64,000 bases of DNA from Hungatella effluvii (GCF_003201875.1 NZ_QJKD01000006.1:310001-374000), one strand, 5' to 3'; positions 24,801 to 33,296 are shown, counted from the first letter of the stretch. Numbers and translations are program-made. The notes: generated by a model not told the origin, from the sequence alone.

Positions 24801-26507
24801 GCTGGTCAGCTGCTCGATCTCGAAGGGAATCGGTACATCCGGATTTACGAAGGTGCTGAATTTGTCCGTAATGACTCCGTTCACCACCTTTACGGCGCCG
24901 ATCTCGATGATCCGGTTCTTTTCCGGGCTGAAGCCTGTGGTCTCGATATCAAATACCACGAAGGAGTCCGCAAATGTCTGGTCTTTCGGATTATCCACCA
25001 GCAGCTTCAAGTCGTCGACAAGATACCCCTCCACCCCATAAAGGATCTTGAAGGTGTCCCCCTTGTCCAGGGCGTGGTTGGCATCCGGGAAGGACTGCAC
25101 GCATCCGTGGTCTGTGACGGCGATGGCCGGCATTCCCCACTTTTTTGCACGCTTTACAATGTCCTTAACCTCCGATACGCCATCCATATCGCTCATCTTC
25201 GTATGGCAGTGAAGCTCGACCCGTTTCTCCAGGCTTCCGTCCACCCGTTTTCCGGTGAAGTCCTCTGACTTCTTGATGCCTACCACAGAGCCCAGAGTCA
25301 GCTCGCCGTCGAACTTGTCGATGGTCGTCACACCCTTAATCTTAATAAACGTCCCCGCCACAACGGCAGCCTTCAGATCATCCAGCTGTTCCTCCCTTGC
25401 GAACATCTTCACGGTAATCGTATCCGTAAAGTCAGAGACATCGAAGATCATAATCGTCTTTCCGCTCCGCAGCTCCCGGCTGTCCACCATGAGAATCTTT
25501 CCACGGATGGTTACCTCGCCGATCTCCCCGTCGATCTTTTCGATCTCCATTGTCTCTCCATCGAAATCACGGCCATAGAGCACGTCCGGATTATCCGAAC
25601 GTTTTCCGCCGTAGCCGCCATAACCGCCGTTTTTCTTATAATCCTTATATTCTTTCTTCTGGTCCTTCTTTCCGTAATCTCCGTTCCTGTCCTTTTTATT
25701 TTCGTCCTTCTTATTCTCGTCCTTCTTACCGCCCATACGCAGTACCGGAGCGCCTGCCCCGCTTTCCGCAGCGCCCTGCCGGGCCGGGCCCTCGTCGAAG
25801 GGAACTTCCGCCGAATATCCGGCCGCCAGCGCCTCCAAAGATGCACCGTCCGCCATGGAAGGACCGCCGTATCCGTCCTCTGTCCCAGTTTTCGACAGCA
25901 CCTGCTCCTCGTTTAAGACAGCGGCCAGAGAGGTCCTGCTGACGATCTCCTCCACCTCGCGCTGCATCTGAAGCTCCTTCTGCTTCGCCAGTGCATTCTC
26001 CTTCGGCTCCACGTACTCGTAGCGCACCTCAACAGGAAGGCCGCAGCGCTCATAAAAAATCTTCTCCAGAACGCGCTTTAACTCGGCTTCCTTTTCATGG
26101 GTGACAATGGTGTCTTCCACCGTCATCTTAAGCAGATCCGGCTCCGGAAATTCATATTCTGTCTTCCGGAAAATATTATATTCGATGATACTGTAATTTT
26201 TGAGTTCCATCAGGATGCTGTCCCGGTACACATCCAGCAGCTTCTCCGGCGTGTACTGGTCAGACAGGCGGAACTTCTCGATAATCTTGATCGATACCTG
26301 CTTAGAAGGGAAGAGCTGGTCCTTAATGCCCTTCTCCAGCCCATAGATATTCTGTTTATGGATCAGTCTGGGGCTCACGATATAAACGCGAATAGAGCTT
26401 CTATCCCTGGTGGAAGTGACCTTCTCAACTTCCACCAGATTTAAAAGCTCCCGCAGTTCGTCTGTCATATTCAGATTTGGAAATACATCCAAAAATGCTT
26501 TTGTCAT
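21888..26507 (-). CDS. polC: DNA polymerase III alpha subunit, PolC type
   Basis: The 1539-residue replicative polymerase of low-GC Gram-positives. In order: N-terminal domain (1-190), a low-complexity linker (about 200-320) rich in Lys, Asp, Asn, Gly and Tyr (KKDENKKDENKKDRNG, then GGYGGYGG), an OB fold (EVTIRGKILMVDSRELR), first PHP part (ELHCHTKMSDMDG), DnaQ-type 3'-5' exonuclease (VFDIETTGFSPEKNR ... HHRAVDDAG), second PHP part, zinc finger (CTNC ... CPVC), and the palm with DIDLNFSGEYQ. It is about 100 residues longer than the B. subtilis protein because of the linker. Last gene of the pyrH-to-polC cluster, 28 nt after ispG. Confidence 0.97.
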   Translation of the reverse strand: MTKAFLDVFPNLNMTDELRELLNLVEVEKVTSTRDRSSIRVYIVSPRLIHKQNIYGLEKGIKDQLFPSKQVSIKIIEKFRLSDQYTPEKLLDVYRDSILMELKNYSIIEYNIFRKTEYEFPEPDLLKMTVEDTIVTHEKEAELKRVLEKIFYERCGLPVEVRYEYVEPKENALAKQKELQMQREVEEIVSRTSLAAVLNEEQVLSKTGTEDGYGGPSMADGASLEALAAGYSAEVPFDEGPARQGAAESGAGAPVLRMGGKKDENKKDENKKDRNGDYGKKDQKKEYKDYKKNGGYGGYGGKRSDNPDVLYGRDFDGETMEIEKIDGEIGEVTIRGKILMVDSRELRSGKTIMIFDVSDFTDTITVKMFAREEQLDDLKAAVVAGTFIKIKGVTTIDKFDGELTLGSVVGIKKSEDFTGKRVDGSLEKRVELHCHTKMSDMDGVSEVKDIVKRAKKWGMPAIAVTDHGCVQSFPDANHALDKGDTFKILYGVEGYLVDDLKLLVDNPKDQTFADSFVVFDIETTGFSPEKNRIIEIGAVKVVNGVITDKFSTFVNPDVPIPFEIEQLTSINDNMVLPYPKIDVILPQFLEFCQGSVLVAHNASFDVSFINRNAELQGLPFEPTVLDTVTLARFLLPNLNRFKLDTVAKALNISLANHHRAVDDAGCTAEIFVRFVQMLRERGVETLIELNSLKTMTPEMIKKLPTYHVIIIATNDIGRVNLYKLISWSHIDYYARRPRIPKSLLNQNREGLIVGSACEAGELYQALLRGGSNAEIARLVRFYDYLEIQPLGNNSFMLRDEKSSINSEQDLIDINKKIVELGDQFGKPVCATCDVHFLDPEDEVYRRIIMAGQGFKDSDDQAPLYLRTTEEMLKEFEYLGPNKAEEVVIKNTRKIADMCERISPVRPDKCPPVIENSDGDLRQICYDRAHVIYGDNLPTIVTERLERELNSIISNGFAVMYIIAQKLVWKSNEDGYLVGSRGSVGSSFVAYMSGITEVNSLSPHYYCTNCHYYDFDSEEVKKYSGMAGCDMQDKECPVCGHPLTKDGFDIPFETFLGFKGDKEPDIDLNFSGEYQSKAHDYTEVIFGKGQTFRAGTIGTLADKTAYGYVKNYYEEHGVHKRNCEINRIVQGCVGVRRTTGQHPGGIIVLPHGEEIYSFTPVQRPANDMTTMTVTTHFDYHSIDHNLLKLDILGHDDPTMIRMLQDLIGFDPVKDIPLDSREVMSLFQDTSALGITPDDIGGCKLGALGVPEFGTDFAMQMLIDTQPKYFSDLVRIAGLAHGTDVWLGNAQTLIQEGKATIQTAICTRDDIMIYLISMGLEEGLSFTIMESVRKGKGLKPEWEEEMTGHGVPDWYIWSCKKIKYMFPKAHAAAYVMMAWRIAYCKVFYPLAYYAAFFSIRANGFSYELMCQGRDKLEYYLADYRKRMDTLSKKEQDTLRDMRIVQEMYARGYDFTPIDIYQAKARHFQIIGGKLMPSLSSIDGLGEKAADAVVDAVKDGRFLSKEDFRNRTKVSKTVCDLMGDLGLLGELPESNQLSLFDF

Positions 26508-26535
26508 TCCATCACCTGTTGCTTTCTGCCAAACA

Positions 26536-27603
26536 TTATCTCCTCTTATCCAGCTTTAAGAGCTCCTCTCTCAAAGCGTCAAGTAAGTTCTCCTCGGGTA
26601 CTTTACGGATAATCTCTCCCTTGCGGAATAAAAGGCCCTCGCCGATACCTCCGGCCACGCCCAGATCCGCTTCCTTCGCCTCACCCGGCCCGTTGACGAC
26701 GCAGCCCATAACGGCTACCTTGACATCGAGATGGTCAAATTCCGTCACCATGGCTTCCACCCGGTTCGCCAGGGAAATGAGATCGATTCTGGTCCGTCCG
26801 CAGGTCGGACAGGAGACAACCTCCACTCCGCCCTTTCGTAAGCCCAGGGTCTTTAAGATCTGCTTCGCCGTCGTCACCTCTTCCACCGGATCTCCGGTTA
26901 AGGAGACACGGATCGTGTCGCCAATGCCCTGATGCAGGATAATTCCCAGCCCGATGGAGGACTTGATCGTCCCCGAACGCACGGTTCCCGCCTCGGTAAT
27001 CCCCACATGAAGTGGATAAGCGGTCTGCTCCCCGATCAGTTCATGGGCCTTTATGCACATCAGCACATCGGAGGACTTGATACTGATCACCAGATTATCA
27101 TATCCCATCTCCTCGATCATACGCACCTTCATGAGGGCGCTCTCCACGATGCCCTCTGCCGTCACTCCGTGATACTTTTCCAGTAATTCCTTCTCAAGCG
27201 AACCGCTGTTGACACCGACCCGGATGGGGACGCCGAATTCCTTCGCCTTATCCACAACGGCTCTGACCCGGTCCTCACTCCCGATATTGCCGGGATTAAT
27301 CCGGATCTTATCCGCACCGTTCTCAATGGAGGCCACGGCCAGCCGGTAATCAAAATGAATATCCGCTACCAGCGGAATATGAATCTGTCTCTTGATCTCC
27401 TTTAAAGCCTCTGCCGCTTCCATCGTCGGTACCGCCACACGGATAATATCACAGCCGGCAGCCTCCAGCGCCAGAATCTGAGCCACCGTAGCGGCCACAT
27501 CCTCTGTCTTTGTATTGCACATGGACTGGATCAGAATGGGATTCCCTCCCCCAATCTTCCGGTTCCCGATAGAAACCGTCTTCGTCTGTTCTCTGTCCGT
27601 CAT
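26536..27603 (-). CDS. ispG: 4-hydroxy-3-methylbut-2-enyl diphosphate synthase
   Basis: A 355-residue 4Fe-4S enzyme converting MEcPP to HMBPP in the MEP isoprenoid pathway. N-terminal TIM barrel (IGGGNPILIQSMCNTKTEDV, VADIHFDYRLAVASIENGADKIRINPGNIG) and C-terminal cluster domain with Cys ligands in VSCPTCGRTRID and MGCVVNGPGEAKEAD. The start at 27603 (MTDREQTK) has GGAGGAAAA upstream; the seven-codon longer form does not. It shares the cluster with dxr, so two MEP steps are co-expressed. Confidence 0.95.
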   Translation of the reverse strand: MTDREQTKTVSIGNRKIGGGNPILIQSMCNTKTEDVAATVAQILALEAAGCDIIRVAVPTMEAAEALKEIKRQIHIPLVADIHFDYRLAVASIENGADKIRINPGNIGSEDRVRAVVDKAKEFGVPIRVGVNSGSLEKELLEKYHGVTAEGIVESALMKVRMIEEMGYDNLVISIKSSDVLMCIKAHELIGEQTAYPLHVGITEAGTVRSGTIKSSIGLGIILHQGIGDTIRVSLTGDPVEEVTTAKQILKTLGLRKGGVEVVSCPTCGRTRIDLISLANRVEAMVTEFDHLDVKVAVMGCVVNGPGEAKEADLGVAGGIGEGLLFRKGEIIRKVPEENLLDALREELLKLDKRR

Positions 27604-27702
27604 CGCATTTTCCTCCATTTGCACACTCCCGGGACCCCATTCCTGTCTCAGTGGGGGAATTCCGGGATACGCACAGTATTTTTCTTGTTTTTCATGCCCA
27701 CT

Positions 27703-28761
27703 TTAGGTAAAGCGGCTGATATCGTTAAATACAACAAACACCATCAGGGCCATGAGCGCCATCATGCCGATCAGATTCACCATACCTTCTTTTTCCGGAT
27801 CCATGCGTTTGCCACGGACCGCCTCAATGATTAAGAACAGCAGTCTTCCTCCGTCAAGCGCCGGAATCGGAAGAAGGTTCATAATCCCCAGGTTCGCACT
27901 TAAAAGAATGCACATGCTAAGGACATTCATAATGGCCGCCATGACGCTCACTGTCAGCCCTGCCTTTACGGAATCATCGATCATAACCACGATTCCCACC
28001 GGACCGCTCAAGTCATTGACACTGGCTTTTCCCGTCAAAAGCATACCGAGACTCTTGATCGTCACGGTAATATCATATTTCACCTCATAGGCTCCGTATT
28101 TCACCAGTTCCAGGAAAGACGCTGCCCGGACATTTACCGGAGTTACGGAAATGCCTATCATATACTGGTTGTATTCTTCATTAAATTCCGGTGTCACCAG
28201 AACCGTGCCGCGCTCTTTTCTGCCTGTCTGCGCATCGGTTCTCTCATAGGACACCCGGTTCATCTTCTCATCCGGTTTTAACATGCGGTAAAGGATATAA
28301 TCGCCGTAAACCGTCATCTTCTCATCGTTTACGCCGGTAATCACATCGCCCGGCTTAAGCCCCGCCTCGTAAGCAGGAGAACCCTCTGTGACTTCTTTGA
28401 TCTGAGTGATGTTGTATCCGCCCATTCCCACCAGAATCAGTGCCAGGAAAAAGGCAAGAATAAAGTTAAAGACCGGACCGGCCGCGATAACCGCCATCCT
28501 GCCCGGGATGCTTGCATTCTGAAATGCCCCTTCCGCCGGATTATCCTCGTCTTCTCCGAGCATCATACAGGAGCCGCCGATCGGCAGCAGCTTTAAGGAG
28601 TACGTCGTCTCCCCTTTTTTGACATGGAACAGCCTCGGTCCCATACCAATGGAAAATTCCACAACGGCGATGCCGTTTAATTTTGCAAATAAAAAGTGCC
28701 CTAATTCATGAATCAGCACGATCAGTCCAAATACAAGAACTGCTACGATAACGCTGGACAA
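27703..28761 (-). CDS. rseP: Site-2 intramembrane metalloprotease RseP/RasP
   Basis: A 352-residue membrane zinc protease that cuts transmembrane substrates such as anti-sigma factors and signal-peptide remnants. First helix carries VLIHELGHFLFAK (zinc HExxH); the third helix carries NLLPIPALDGGRLLF with the third zinc ligand. One PDZ domain lies between (PAYEAGLKPGDVITGVNDEK). Four membrane segments are evident. The gene starts 1 nt after dxr ends and precedes ispG by about 100 nt. Confidence 0.94.
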   Translation of the reverse strand: MSSVIVAVLVFGLIVLIHELGHFLFAKLNGIAVVEFSIGMGPRLFHVKKGETTYSLKLLPIGGSCMMLGEDEDNPAEGAFQNASIPGRMAVIAAGPVFNFILAFFLALILVGMGGYNITQIKEVTEGSPAYEAGLKPGDVITGVNDEKMTVYGDYILYRMLKPDEKMNRVSYERTDAQTGRKERGTVLVTPEFNEEYNQYMIGISVTPVNVRAASFLELVKYGAYEVKYDITVTIKSLGMLLTGKASVNDLSGPVGIVVMIDDSVKAGLTVSVMAAIMNVLSMCILLSANLGIMNLLPIPALDGGRLLFLIIEAVRGKRMDPEKEGMVNLIGMMALMALMVFVVFNDISRFT

Positions 28762-28762
28762 T

Positions 28763-29905
28763 CTACCACCTGCTTTCTATATAGTCATAAGCCGAAGCCT
28801 CTGCTTCCAGAATCTCATCTACAGATGGATCCTCTTTCACAGTATGCCCTTTCATAGCCCCCTCTATCATATCCGTGATGGTAAGATAAGAAATTTCTCT
28901 GTTTAAAAATTTTGCAACAGCCCGTTCATTGGCCGCGTTGAATACAGTCGGCATGGTTCCGCCGGTTCTTCCGGCTTCGTAAGCCAGGGAAAGCCCCGGG
29001 AAATTTTCCATATCCGGCTTTTCAAATGTAATCTGCCCGATACTCCAGAAATCCAGCCGGTCCCCGGCCAGAAAACGGCGCTCCGGGTAGTAAAGTGCAT
29101 ACTGAATGGGCAGCTTCATATCGGGTGTTCCCAGCTGTGCAATCACCGCCCCATCGTCGAACTGCACCATGGAATGGATGACGCTCTGCGGCTGAACCAC
29201 AACCTGTACCTGATCCATGGAGACATCGAAGAGCCAGTGCGCCTCCATCACCTCCAGGCCTTTATTGACCATAGTGGAAGAATCGATGGTAATCTTCCTT
29301 CCCATCGACCAATTGGGATGCTTTAAGGCATCCTCGATACGCACCTTTTTAAGCTCCTCTCTCGTCTTTCCACGAAACGGCCCGCCTGACGCAGTTAAGA
29401 GAATCTTATGTACCGCATTTTTGTCCTCGCCGTTCAGGCTCTGAAAAATGGCGCTGTGCTCGCTGTCCACAGGCAGGATCTTTACGCCCTTTTCCTTTGC
29501 CAGAGGCATAATGATATGGCCGGCCGTCACCAGCGTCTCCTTGTTGGCGAGCGCAATGTCTTTCCCCGCCTCCATGGCCGCAATGGTGGGCCGTATTCCG
29601 ATCATACCGACGATGGCCGTCACCACGATCTCCGCGTCCGTCTCCACGGCCGCCGCGATGAGCCCTTCCATGCCGCATACCACTTTCACCGGCAGATCGC
29701 TGACCGTCAGGGCAAGCTCCTTCGCCTTTTTTTCTTCCCACACACAGACAATCTCCGGATGAAACTCCCGGATCTGTTCTTCCAAACGTGTAATATTACT
29801 TCCAGCCGCCAGTGCGGTTACTTCTATATCCTTCTGAGCTCTCACCACTTCCAGGGTCTGTGTTCCGATGGAACCGGTTGAACCCAGAACTGCAATCTTT
29901 TTCAT
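28763..29905 (-). CDS. dxr: 1-deoxy-D-xylulose 5-phosphate reductoisomerase
   Basis: A 380-residue NADPH-dependent enzyme making MEP in the isoprenoid pathway. N-terminal Rossmann motif LGSTGSIGTQTLE, then ALANKETLVTAG, metal-site DSEHSAIFQSL and the flexible-loop region LLTASGGPFRG. The C-terminal domain includes IDSSTMVNKGLEVMEAHWLFD. Length normal. Directly upstream of rseP (1 nt) and 127 nt downstream of cdsA across a 17-bp repeat array. Confidence 0.96.
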   Translation of the reverse strand: MKKIAVLGSTGSIGTQTLEVVRAQKDIEVTALAAGSNITRLEEQIREFHPEIVCVWEEKKAKELALTVSDLPVKVVCGMEGLIAAAVETDAEIVVTAIVGMIGIRPTIAAMEAGKDIALANKETLVTAGHIIMPLAKEKGVKILPVDSEHSAIFQSLNGEDKNAVHKILLTASGGPFRGKTREELKKVRIEDALKHPNWSMGRKITIDSSTMVNKGLEVMEAHWLFDVSMDQVQVVVQPQSVIHSMVQFDDGAVIAQLGTPDMKLPIQYALYYPERRFLAGDRLDFWSIGQITFEKPDMENFPGLSLAYEAGRTGGTMPTVFNAANERAVAKFLNREISYLTITDMIEGAMKGHTVKEDPSVDEILEAEASAYDYIESRW

Positions 29906-29946
29906 GCTGTTTTTCGCTCCTTTTATCTTTCTCGCATTCCTCTTTA

Positions 29947-30048
29947 CTCATCGGCGGAATTTACTCATTGTAGAATTTTGCTTATCGCAGAATTTTGTTC
30001 ACCGCAGAGTTTTATTCACTGCAGAATTTTGTTCACCGCAGAAATGTT
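29947..30048. repeat. Six 17-bp tandem repeats across the cdsA 3' end
   Basis: Six direct units of 17 bp with plus-strand consensus YTCAYCGCAGAATTTTG fill 29947-30048, between dxr and cdsA. The last unit covers the final codons and stop of cdsA. The unit length is not a multiple of three, so the array grew outside the coding part and ends at the stop codon. Confidence 0.85.
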
Positions 30049-30833
30049 ACTGCAAAGAATATGGCAGGCGCCGTAAACAGCATACTGTCAAACCGGTCCA
30101 GAATACCGCCGTGGCCCGGAATCAGATGGCCGTAATCCTTCACTGCGTGATTGCGTTTTACCGCCGATGCCGCCAGATCGCCGATCTGGGAAATAACCGC
30201 CGCTATGGCACAGGCCAAAGCGCAGGCCACCTGCGGGTTCTGTACTTCTGCCATGGAAGCGCCGAACACCGTCGCATAAAGGAAACCCAGAAGCGCCGCT
30301 CCAGCCACGCCTCCGATCGCCCCCTCAATCGATTTCTTAGGGCTCAAAACCGGCGCCAGCTTATGCCTGCCGATCAGCATGCCCACGCAGTACGCGCAGG
30401 TATCGCATCCCCAGGAACTCAAAAAGATCAGCCAGACGAGATACTTTCCATCCGCCATGACGCGAACCTGATACAAATAAGACAGCATAACCGCCACATA
30501 AAAGACGCCAAAGAACGCTACCGTCACTTCCTCTGTCTTATATTTGGGGAACGTAAAGACATAGATGGTCATCAGTATCATAAGAAATGCGATGGACATT
30601 AACATCATATACTGCTCTCCATGGAACCACAAAAGCCCGTAGTAGGACACCACGGTCAGATAGCCGGCAAATCCGATTACATTCCTCTGTATCTTCATAA
30701 CACGATATAATTCAAACAACCCTATCATGGAAATGGCCACAGTCGTAGCAAAAAGAATCATCCCCCCGCTTCCCACAGTAACGAGGGCGATCAGGACCAG
30801 GACAATTCCACTGATCAGTCTGGTTGTAAACAT
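30033..30833 (-). CDS. cdsA: Phosphatidate cytidylyltransferase
   Basis: A 266-residue membrane enzyme making CDP-diacylglycerol from phosphatidic acid and CTP. Eight or so membrane segments; the conserved stretch KSIEGAIGGVAGAALLG and the C-terminal signature GDLAASAVKRNHAVKD...IPGHGGILDRFDS are clear. It follows uppS by 19 nt. Its last codons fall inside the 17-bp repeat array, and the C-terminus (FAVTFLR) may have been altered by it. Confidence 0.95.
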   Translation of the reverse strand: MFTTRLISGIVLVLIALVTVGSGGMILFATTVAISMIGLFELYRVMKIQRNVIGFAGYLTVVSYYGLLWFHGEQYMMLMSIAFLMILMTIYVFTFPKYKTEEVTVAFFGVFYVAVMLSYLYQVRVMADGKYLVWLIFLSSWGCDTCAYCVGMLIGRHKLAPVLSPKKSIEGAIGGVAGAALLGFLYATVFGASMAEVQNPQVACALACAIAAVISQIGDLAASAVKRNHAVKDYGHLIPGHGGILDRFDSMLFTAPAIFFAVTFLR

Positions 30834-30852
30834 CGCGCTTCCTCCCTTCTGA

Positions 30853-31575
30853 CTATTTCACTCCTCCAAATCTTCTATCCCTACTATTGTACGCAGCTAT
30901 CGCCTTTTTCAGTTCTTCTTTATTGAAATCAGGCCAATAGCAGTCCGTCACATACAGTTCCGTATAGGCTAACTGCCATAAGAGATAGTTGGACAGCCGC
31001 AGTTCACCGCTGGTACGGATCAGAAGATCCGGGTCCGGAATCTCCGCTGTGTCGAGATACGATGAAAATGCCGCTTCATCCATCTGGTCCGGAGAAATCT
31101 TCCCGTCAGCCGCATCCTTCATGATCTTCCTGGCTGCGCGCACGATCTCATCCCGTCCGCCGTAATTCACTGCGATGACAAAAGTCAGTCCCGTATTATT
31201 CTCGGTCTCTCTTTCCAGCCGGTTAATGCCGTCAATAATATCCTGATCAAAACGGTTTCTTTCTCCAATCATCCGTACCCGGACATTGTTCGCCCTGGCA
31301 ATCTTTAAGAGCCGGACCATATAGTAACGGAACAGCTGCATCAGCGCCCCCACCTCATCGCCGGAACGCTTCCAGTTCTCCGTGGAAAAACCGTAGACAG
31401 TCAGATATTTGATTCCAATCCTGGCCGCATCCTCTACCGTCCGTTCCACCACCACACATCCTTCCTTGTGGCCCATGCTTCTGGGCAGTCCACGCTTCTT
31501 CGCCCAGCGTCCATTGCCGTCCAAAATGATGGCGATATGGTCAGGAATTACCATATTATCTATATTAATTTCCAT
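30853..31575 (-). CDS. uppS: Undecaprenyl diphosphate synthase
   Basis: A 240-residue cis-prenyltransferase making the C55 carrier for wall polymers. Family motifs in order: ILDGNGRWAKKRGLPRSMGH with the catalytic Asp, then YGFSTENWKR, and the C-terminal LIRTSGELRLSNYLLWQLAYTE. The start at 31575 has AAAGGAG at good distance; a longer frame starting at 31611 would begin inside the palindromic element. It joins cdsA and dxr in the envelope/isoprenoid part of the cluster, separated from frr by the 159-bp element. Confidence 0.95.
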   Translation of the reverse strand: MEINIDNMVIPDHIAIILDGNGRWAKKRGLPRSMGHKEGCVVVERTVEDAARIGIKYLTVYGFSTENWKRSGDEVGALMQLFRYYMVRLLKIARANNVRVRMIGERNRFDQDIIDGINRLERETENNTGLTFVIAVNYGGRDEIVRAARKIMKDAADGKISPDQMDEAAFSSYLDTAEIPDPDLLIRTSGELRLSNYLLWQLAYTELYVTDCYWPDFNKEELKKAIAAYNSRDRRFGGVK

Positions 31576-31594
31576 TATATTCTCCTTTATTATT

Positions 31595-31753
31595 CTAGTA
31601 CAGCATTGCATAAATAACTGAGTATTAGTGCCTGATATCTGCGTCAGGTGTGCGTCTGCGAAGCGACGGCGGACCTACGGCTAGCTTCGCAGGCGTGCTC
31701 CTGGCGTAGATAGCGGGTGCTATTACTTAGGAATTTATGCAACGCTGTACTAG
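31595..31753. mobile_element. 159-bp palindromic MITE-like element
   Basis: Two 70-nt arms (31595-31664 and 31684-31753) are about 79% complementary and enclose a 19-nt centre; the outer ten bases, CTAGTACAGC and GCTGTACTAG, match perfectly, as do the inner ends CTGCGAAGC/GCTTCGCAG. Most arm differences are transitions, so many would still pair in RNA. It has no coding capacity. Terminal inverted repeats next to TA, and position in a gene spacer, resemble miniature transposable elements. No second copy is in the window. Confidence 0.75.
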
Positions 31754-31839
31754 GCTGCCCTGAAACATAAACAGGACAGGCACTTTGAAAGCCCCCTCAC
31801 TTGCGTGGGTTGGAATCATGCCTGCCCCGGTTCTTTCTG

Positions 31840-32394
31840 TTATACAGTAAGAAGTTCCTTTGATTTCGCTTCGATTGCTTTATCGATCTTACCGATCATT
31901 TTGTCAGTTAATTTCTGAATATCGTCCTCTGCCTCAGCTAAGTCGTCCTCGGAAATCTCATCCGCCTTCTGCTGTTTTTTAAAAAAGTCATTGGCGTCAC
32001 GGCGGATATTACGAACTGCTACCTTGGCTGCCTCGCCTTTTTTCTTGACATCCTTAACCAGTTCTTTTCTGCGTTCCTCGGTCAGCTCCGGAAAAACGAG
32101 ACGGATTACGTTGCCGTCGTTGGTCGGATTGATCCCCAGTTCAGAAGTCAGAATCGCCTTTTCAATCGCCTTTAAGAGGCTCTTCTCCCATGGCTGGATG
32201 ATGATCATGCGGGCTTCCGGAACGTTGATGTTGCCCACCTGCTGAAGCGGTGTAGGAGTTCCGTAGTAGTCAACCTTGATTTTATCAAGTACATGCGGGT
32301 TTGCACGTCCTGCGCGGATCGTCATATAATCACTCTCCAGCACTTCTAAAGTCTTATTCATCTTGTCCTCGTAAACCTGTAAACTCTCCTGCAT
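31840..32394 (-). CDS. frr: Ribosome recycling factor
   Basis: A 184-residue two-domain protein that splits post-termination ribosomes together with EF-G. Family sequence throughout: RAGRANPHVLDKIKVDYYGT, PWEKSLLKAIEKAI, GINPTNDGNVIRLVFPELTEERRKELVK. Length typical. It begins 14 nt after pyrH ends. Downstream, the transcript meets the palindromic element before uppS. Confidence 0.97.
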   Translation of the reverse strand: MQESLQVYEDKMNKTLEVLESDYMTIRAGRANPHVLDKIKVDYYGTPTPLQQVGNINVPEARMIIIQPWEKSLLKAIEKAILTSELGINPTNDGNVIRLVFPELTEERRKELVKDVKKKGEAAKVAVRNIRRDANDFFKKQQKADEISEDDLAEAEDDIQKLTDKMIGKIDKAIEAKSKELLTV

Positions 32395-32408
32395 ATTGTC
32401 CTCCTAGT

Positions 32409-33110
32409 TTATGCGGTCACAATCGTGCCGTTTATTTTCCCCTGCATCGCGTTCGCAATGCTGTCTTTTTCGTTCAGACTAAATACTGCCAATGGCATGC
32501 GGTTCTCCATACACATGATGGAGGCAGTCAGATCAATTACGCCCAGCTGCTTGTCAATGACCTCCTGTATGGAAATCTCATCATATTTCTTCGCCTCCGG
32601 ATTGATCTTCGGATCGCTGTCGTAGACTCCGTCGATGGCCTTCGCCAAAAGGATACAGTCAGCTTCCATCTCGATGGCCCGAAGTGCAATTCCGGTATCG
32701 GTAGAAAAGTAAGGATGGCCGGTACCTCCTGCAAAAAAGACGACCATTCCTTTTTCAAAATACTTGTTTGCTCTGTCCTTGGAAAAAAGCTTTGTCATGG
32801 AGCCGCACTCAAACGGTGTGAGAATCTGAGTCGTCATCCCGGCACACCGGAATATCTCAGAAACATAGATACAGTTCATAACTGTAGCCAGCATTCCGAT
32901 CTGGTCAGCCTTGGTGCGGTCGATTGCATTGCTCGTCCTTCCCCTCCAGAAGTTGCCTCCGCCGATGACGATGCCTACCTCGACACCAGCATCCACGGAT
33001 ATCTTAACCTGCCGCGCTACTTCCTTCACAGTCGCTTCATCAAAGCCTGTTTTATTCGGTCCGGCAAGGGCTTCGCCGCTTAATTTCAGTAATACACGTC
33101 TTGGGTTCAT
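32409..33110 (-). CDS. pyrH: Uridylate kinase
   Basis: A 233-residue hexameric UMP kinase of the amino-acid-kinase fold. Motifs: VLLKLSGEAL at the N-terminus, VIGGGNFWRGR, FSTDTGIALRAIEMEADCIL and the C-terminal ALRA-like lid. The start at 33110 is chosen because GGAGA stands nine nt upstream; a Met three codons earlier (33119) is too close to that site. First gene of the cluster part running to polC, with its own promoter. Confidence 0.96.
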   Translation of the reverse strand: MNPRRVLLKLSGEALAGPNKTGFDEATVKEVARQVKISVDAGVEVGIVIGGGNFWRGRTSNAIDRTKADQIGMLATVMNCIYVSEIFRCAGMTTQILTPFECGSMTKLFSKDRANKYFEKGMVVFFAGGTGHPYFSTDTGIALRAIEMEADCILLAKAIDGVYDSDPKINPEAKKYDEISIQEVIDKQLGVIDLTASIMCMENRMPLAVFSLNEKDSIANAMQGKINGTIVTA

Positions 33111-33164
33111 AGCTATCATTCTCCTGTTATTTAAGCGTTTTCCGCTTTGGTATTGTCATGAATG

Positions 33165-33193
33165 ATTATAGCATATTTCCTTTTGGTTGGAAA
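33165..33193 (-). promoter_or_regulatory. Promoter of the pyrH-frr-uppS... cluster
   Basis: -10 TATAAT (33165-33170) with TTTCCA (33188-33193) 17 nt upstream on the minus strand. The leader contains a small AAGCG/CGCTT hairpin (33132-33147). In genomes where tsf precedes pyrH this promoter would be internal. Confidence 0.6.
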
Positions 33194-33230
33194 GAGAAAG
33201 TTTTTTAGGGGAGGGATCCGATTCGGCATT

Positions 33231-33275
33231 AAACAAAAATCCCCGGAAGAAGCGAAATGCCTCTTACGGGGATTT
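33231..33275 (-). terminator. Terminator of the opp operon
   Basis: Arms AAATCCCCG / CGGGGATTT with inner AAGAGG/CTTCTT pairing, followed on the minus strand by T5-G-T3. It begins 21 nt past the oppA stop codon and isolates opp from pyrH. Confidence 0.85.
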
Positions 33276-33296
33276 ACATGTTTACTTAATGGACAA

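Noticed and set aside
29868..30602. A 244-codon plus-strand frame opposite dxr/cdsA.
   Set aside because: Its N-terminal part merely translates the 17-bp repeats; the remainder is the shadow of cdsA.
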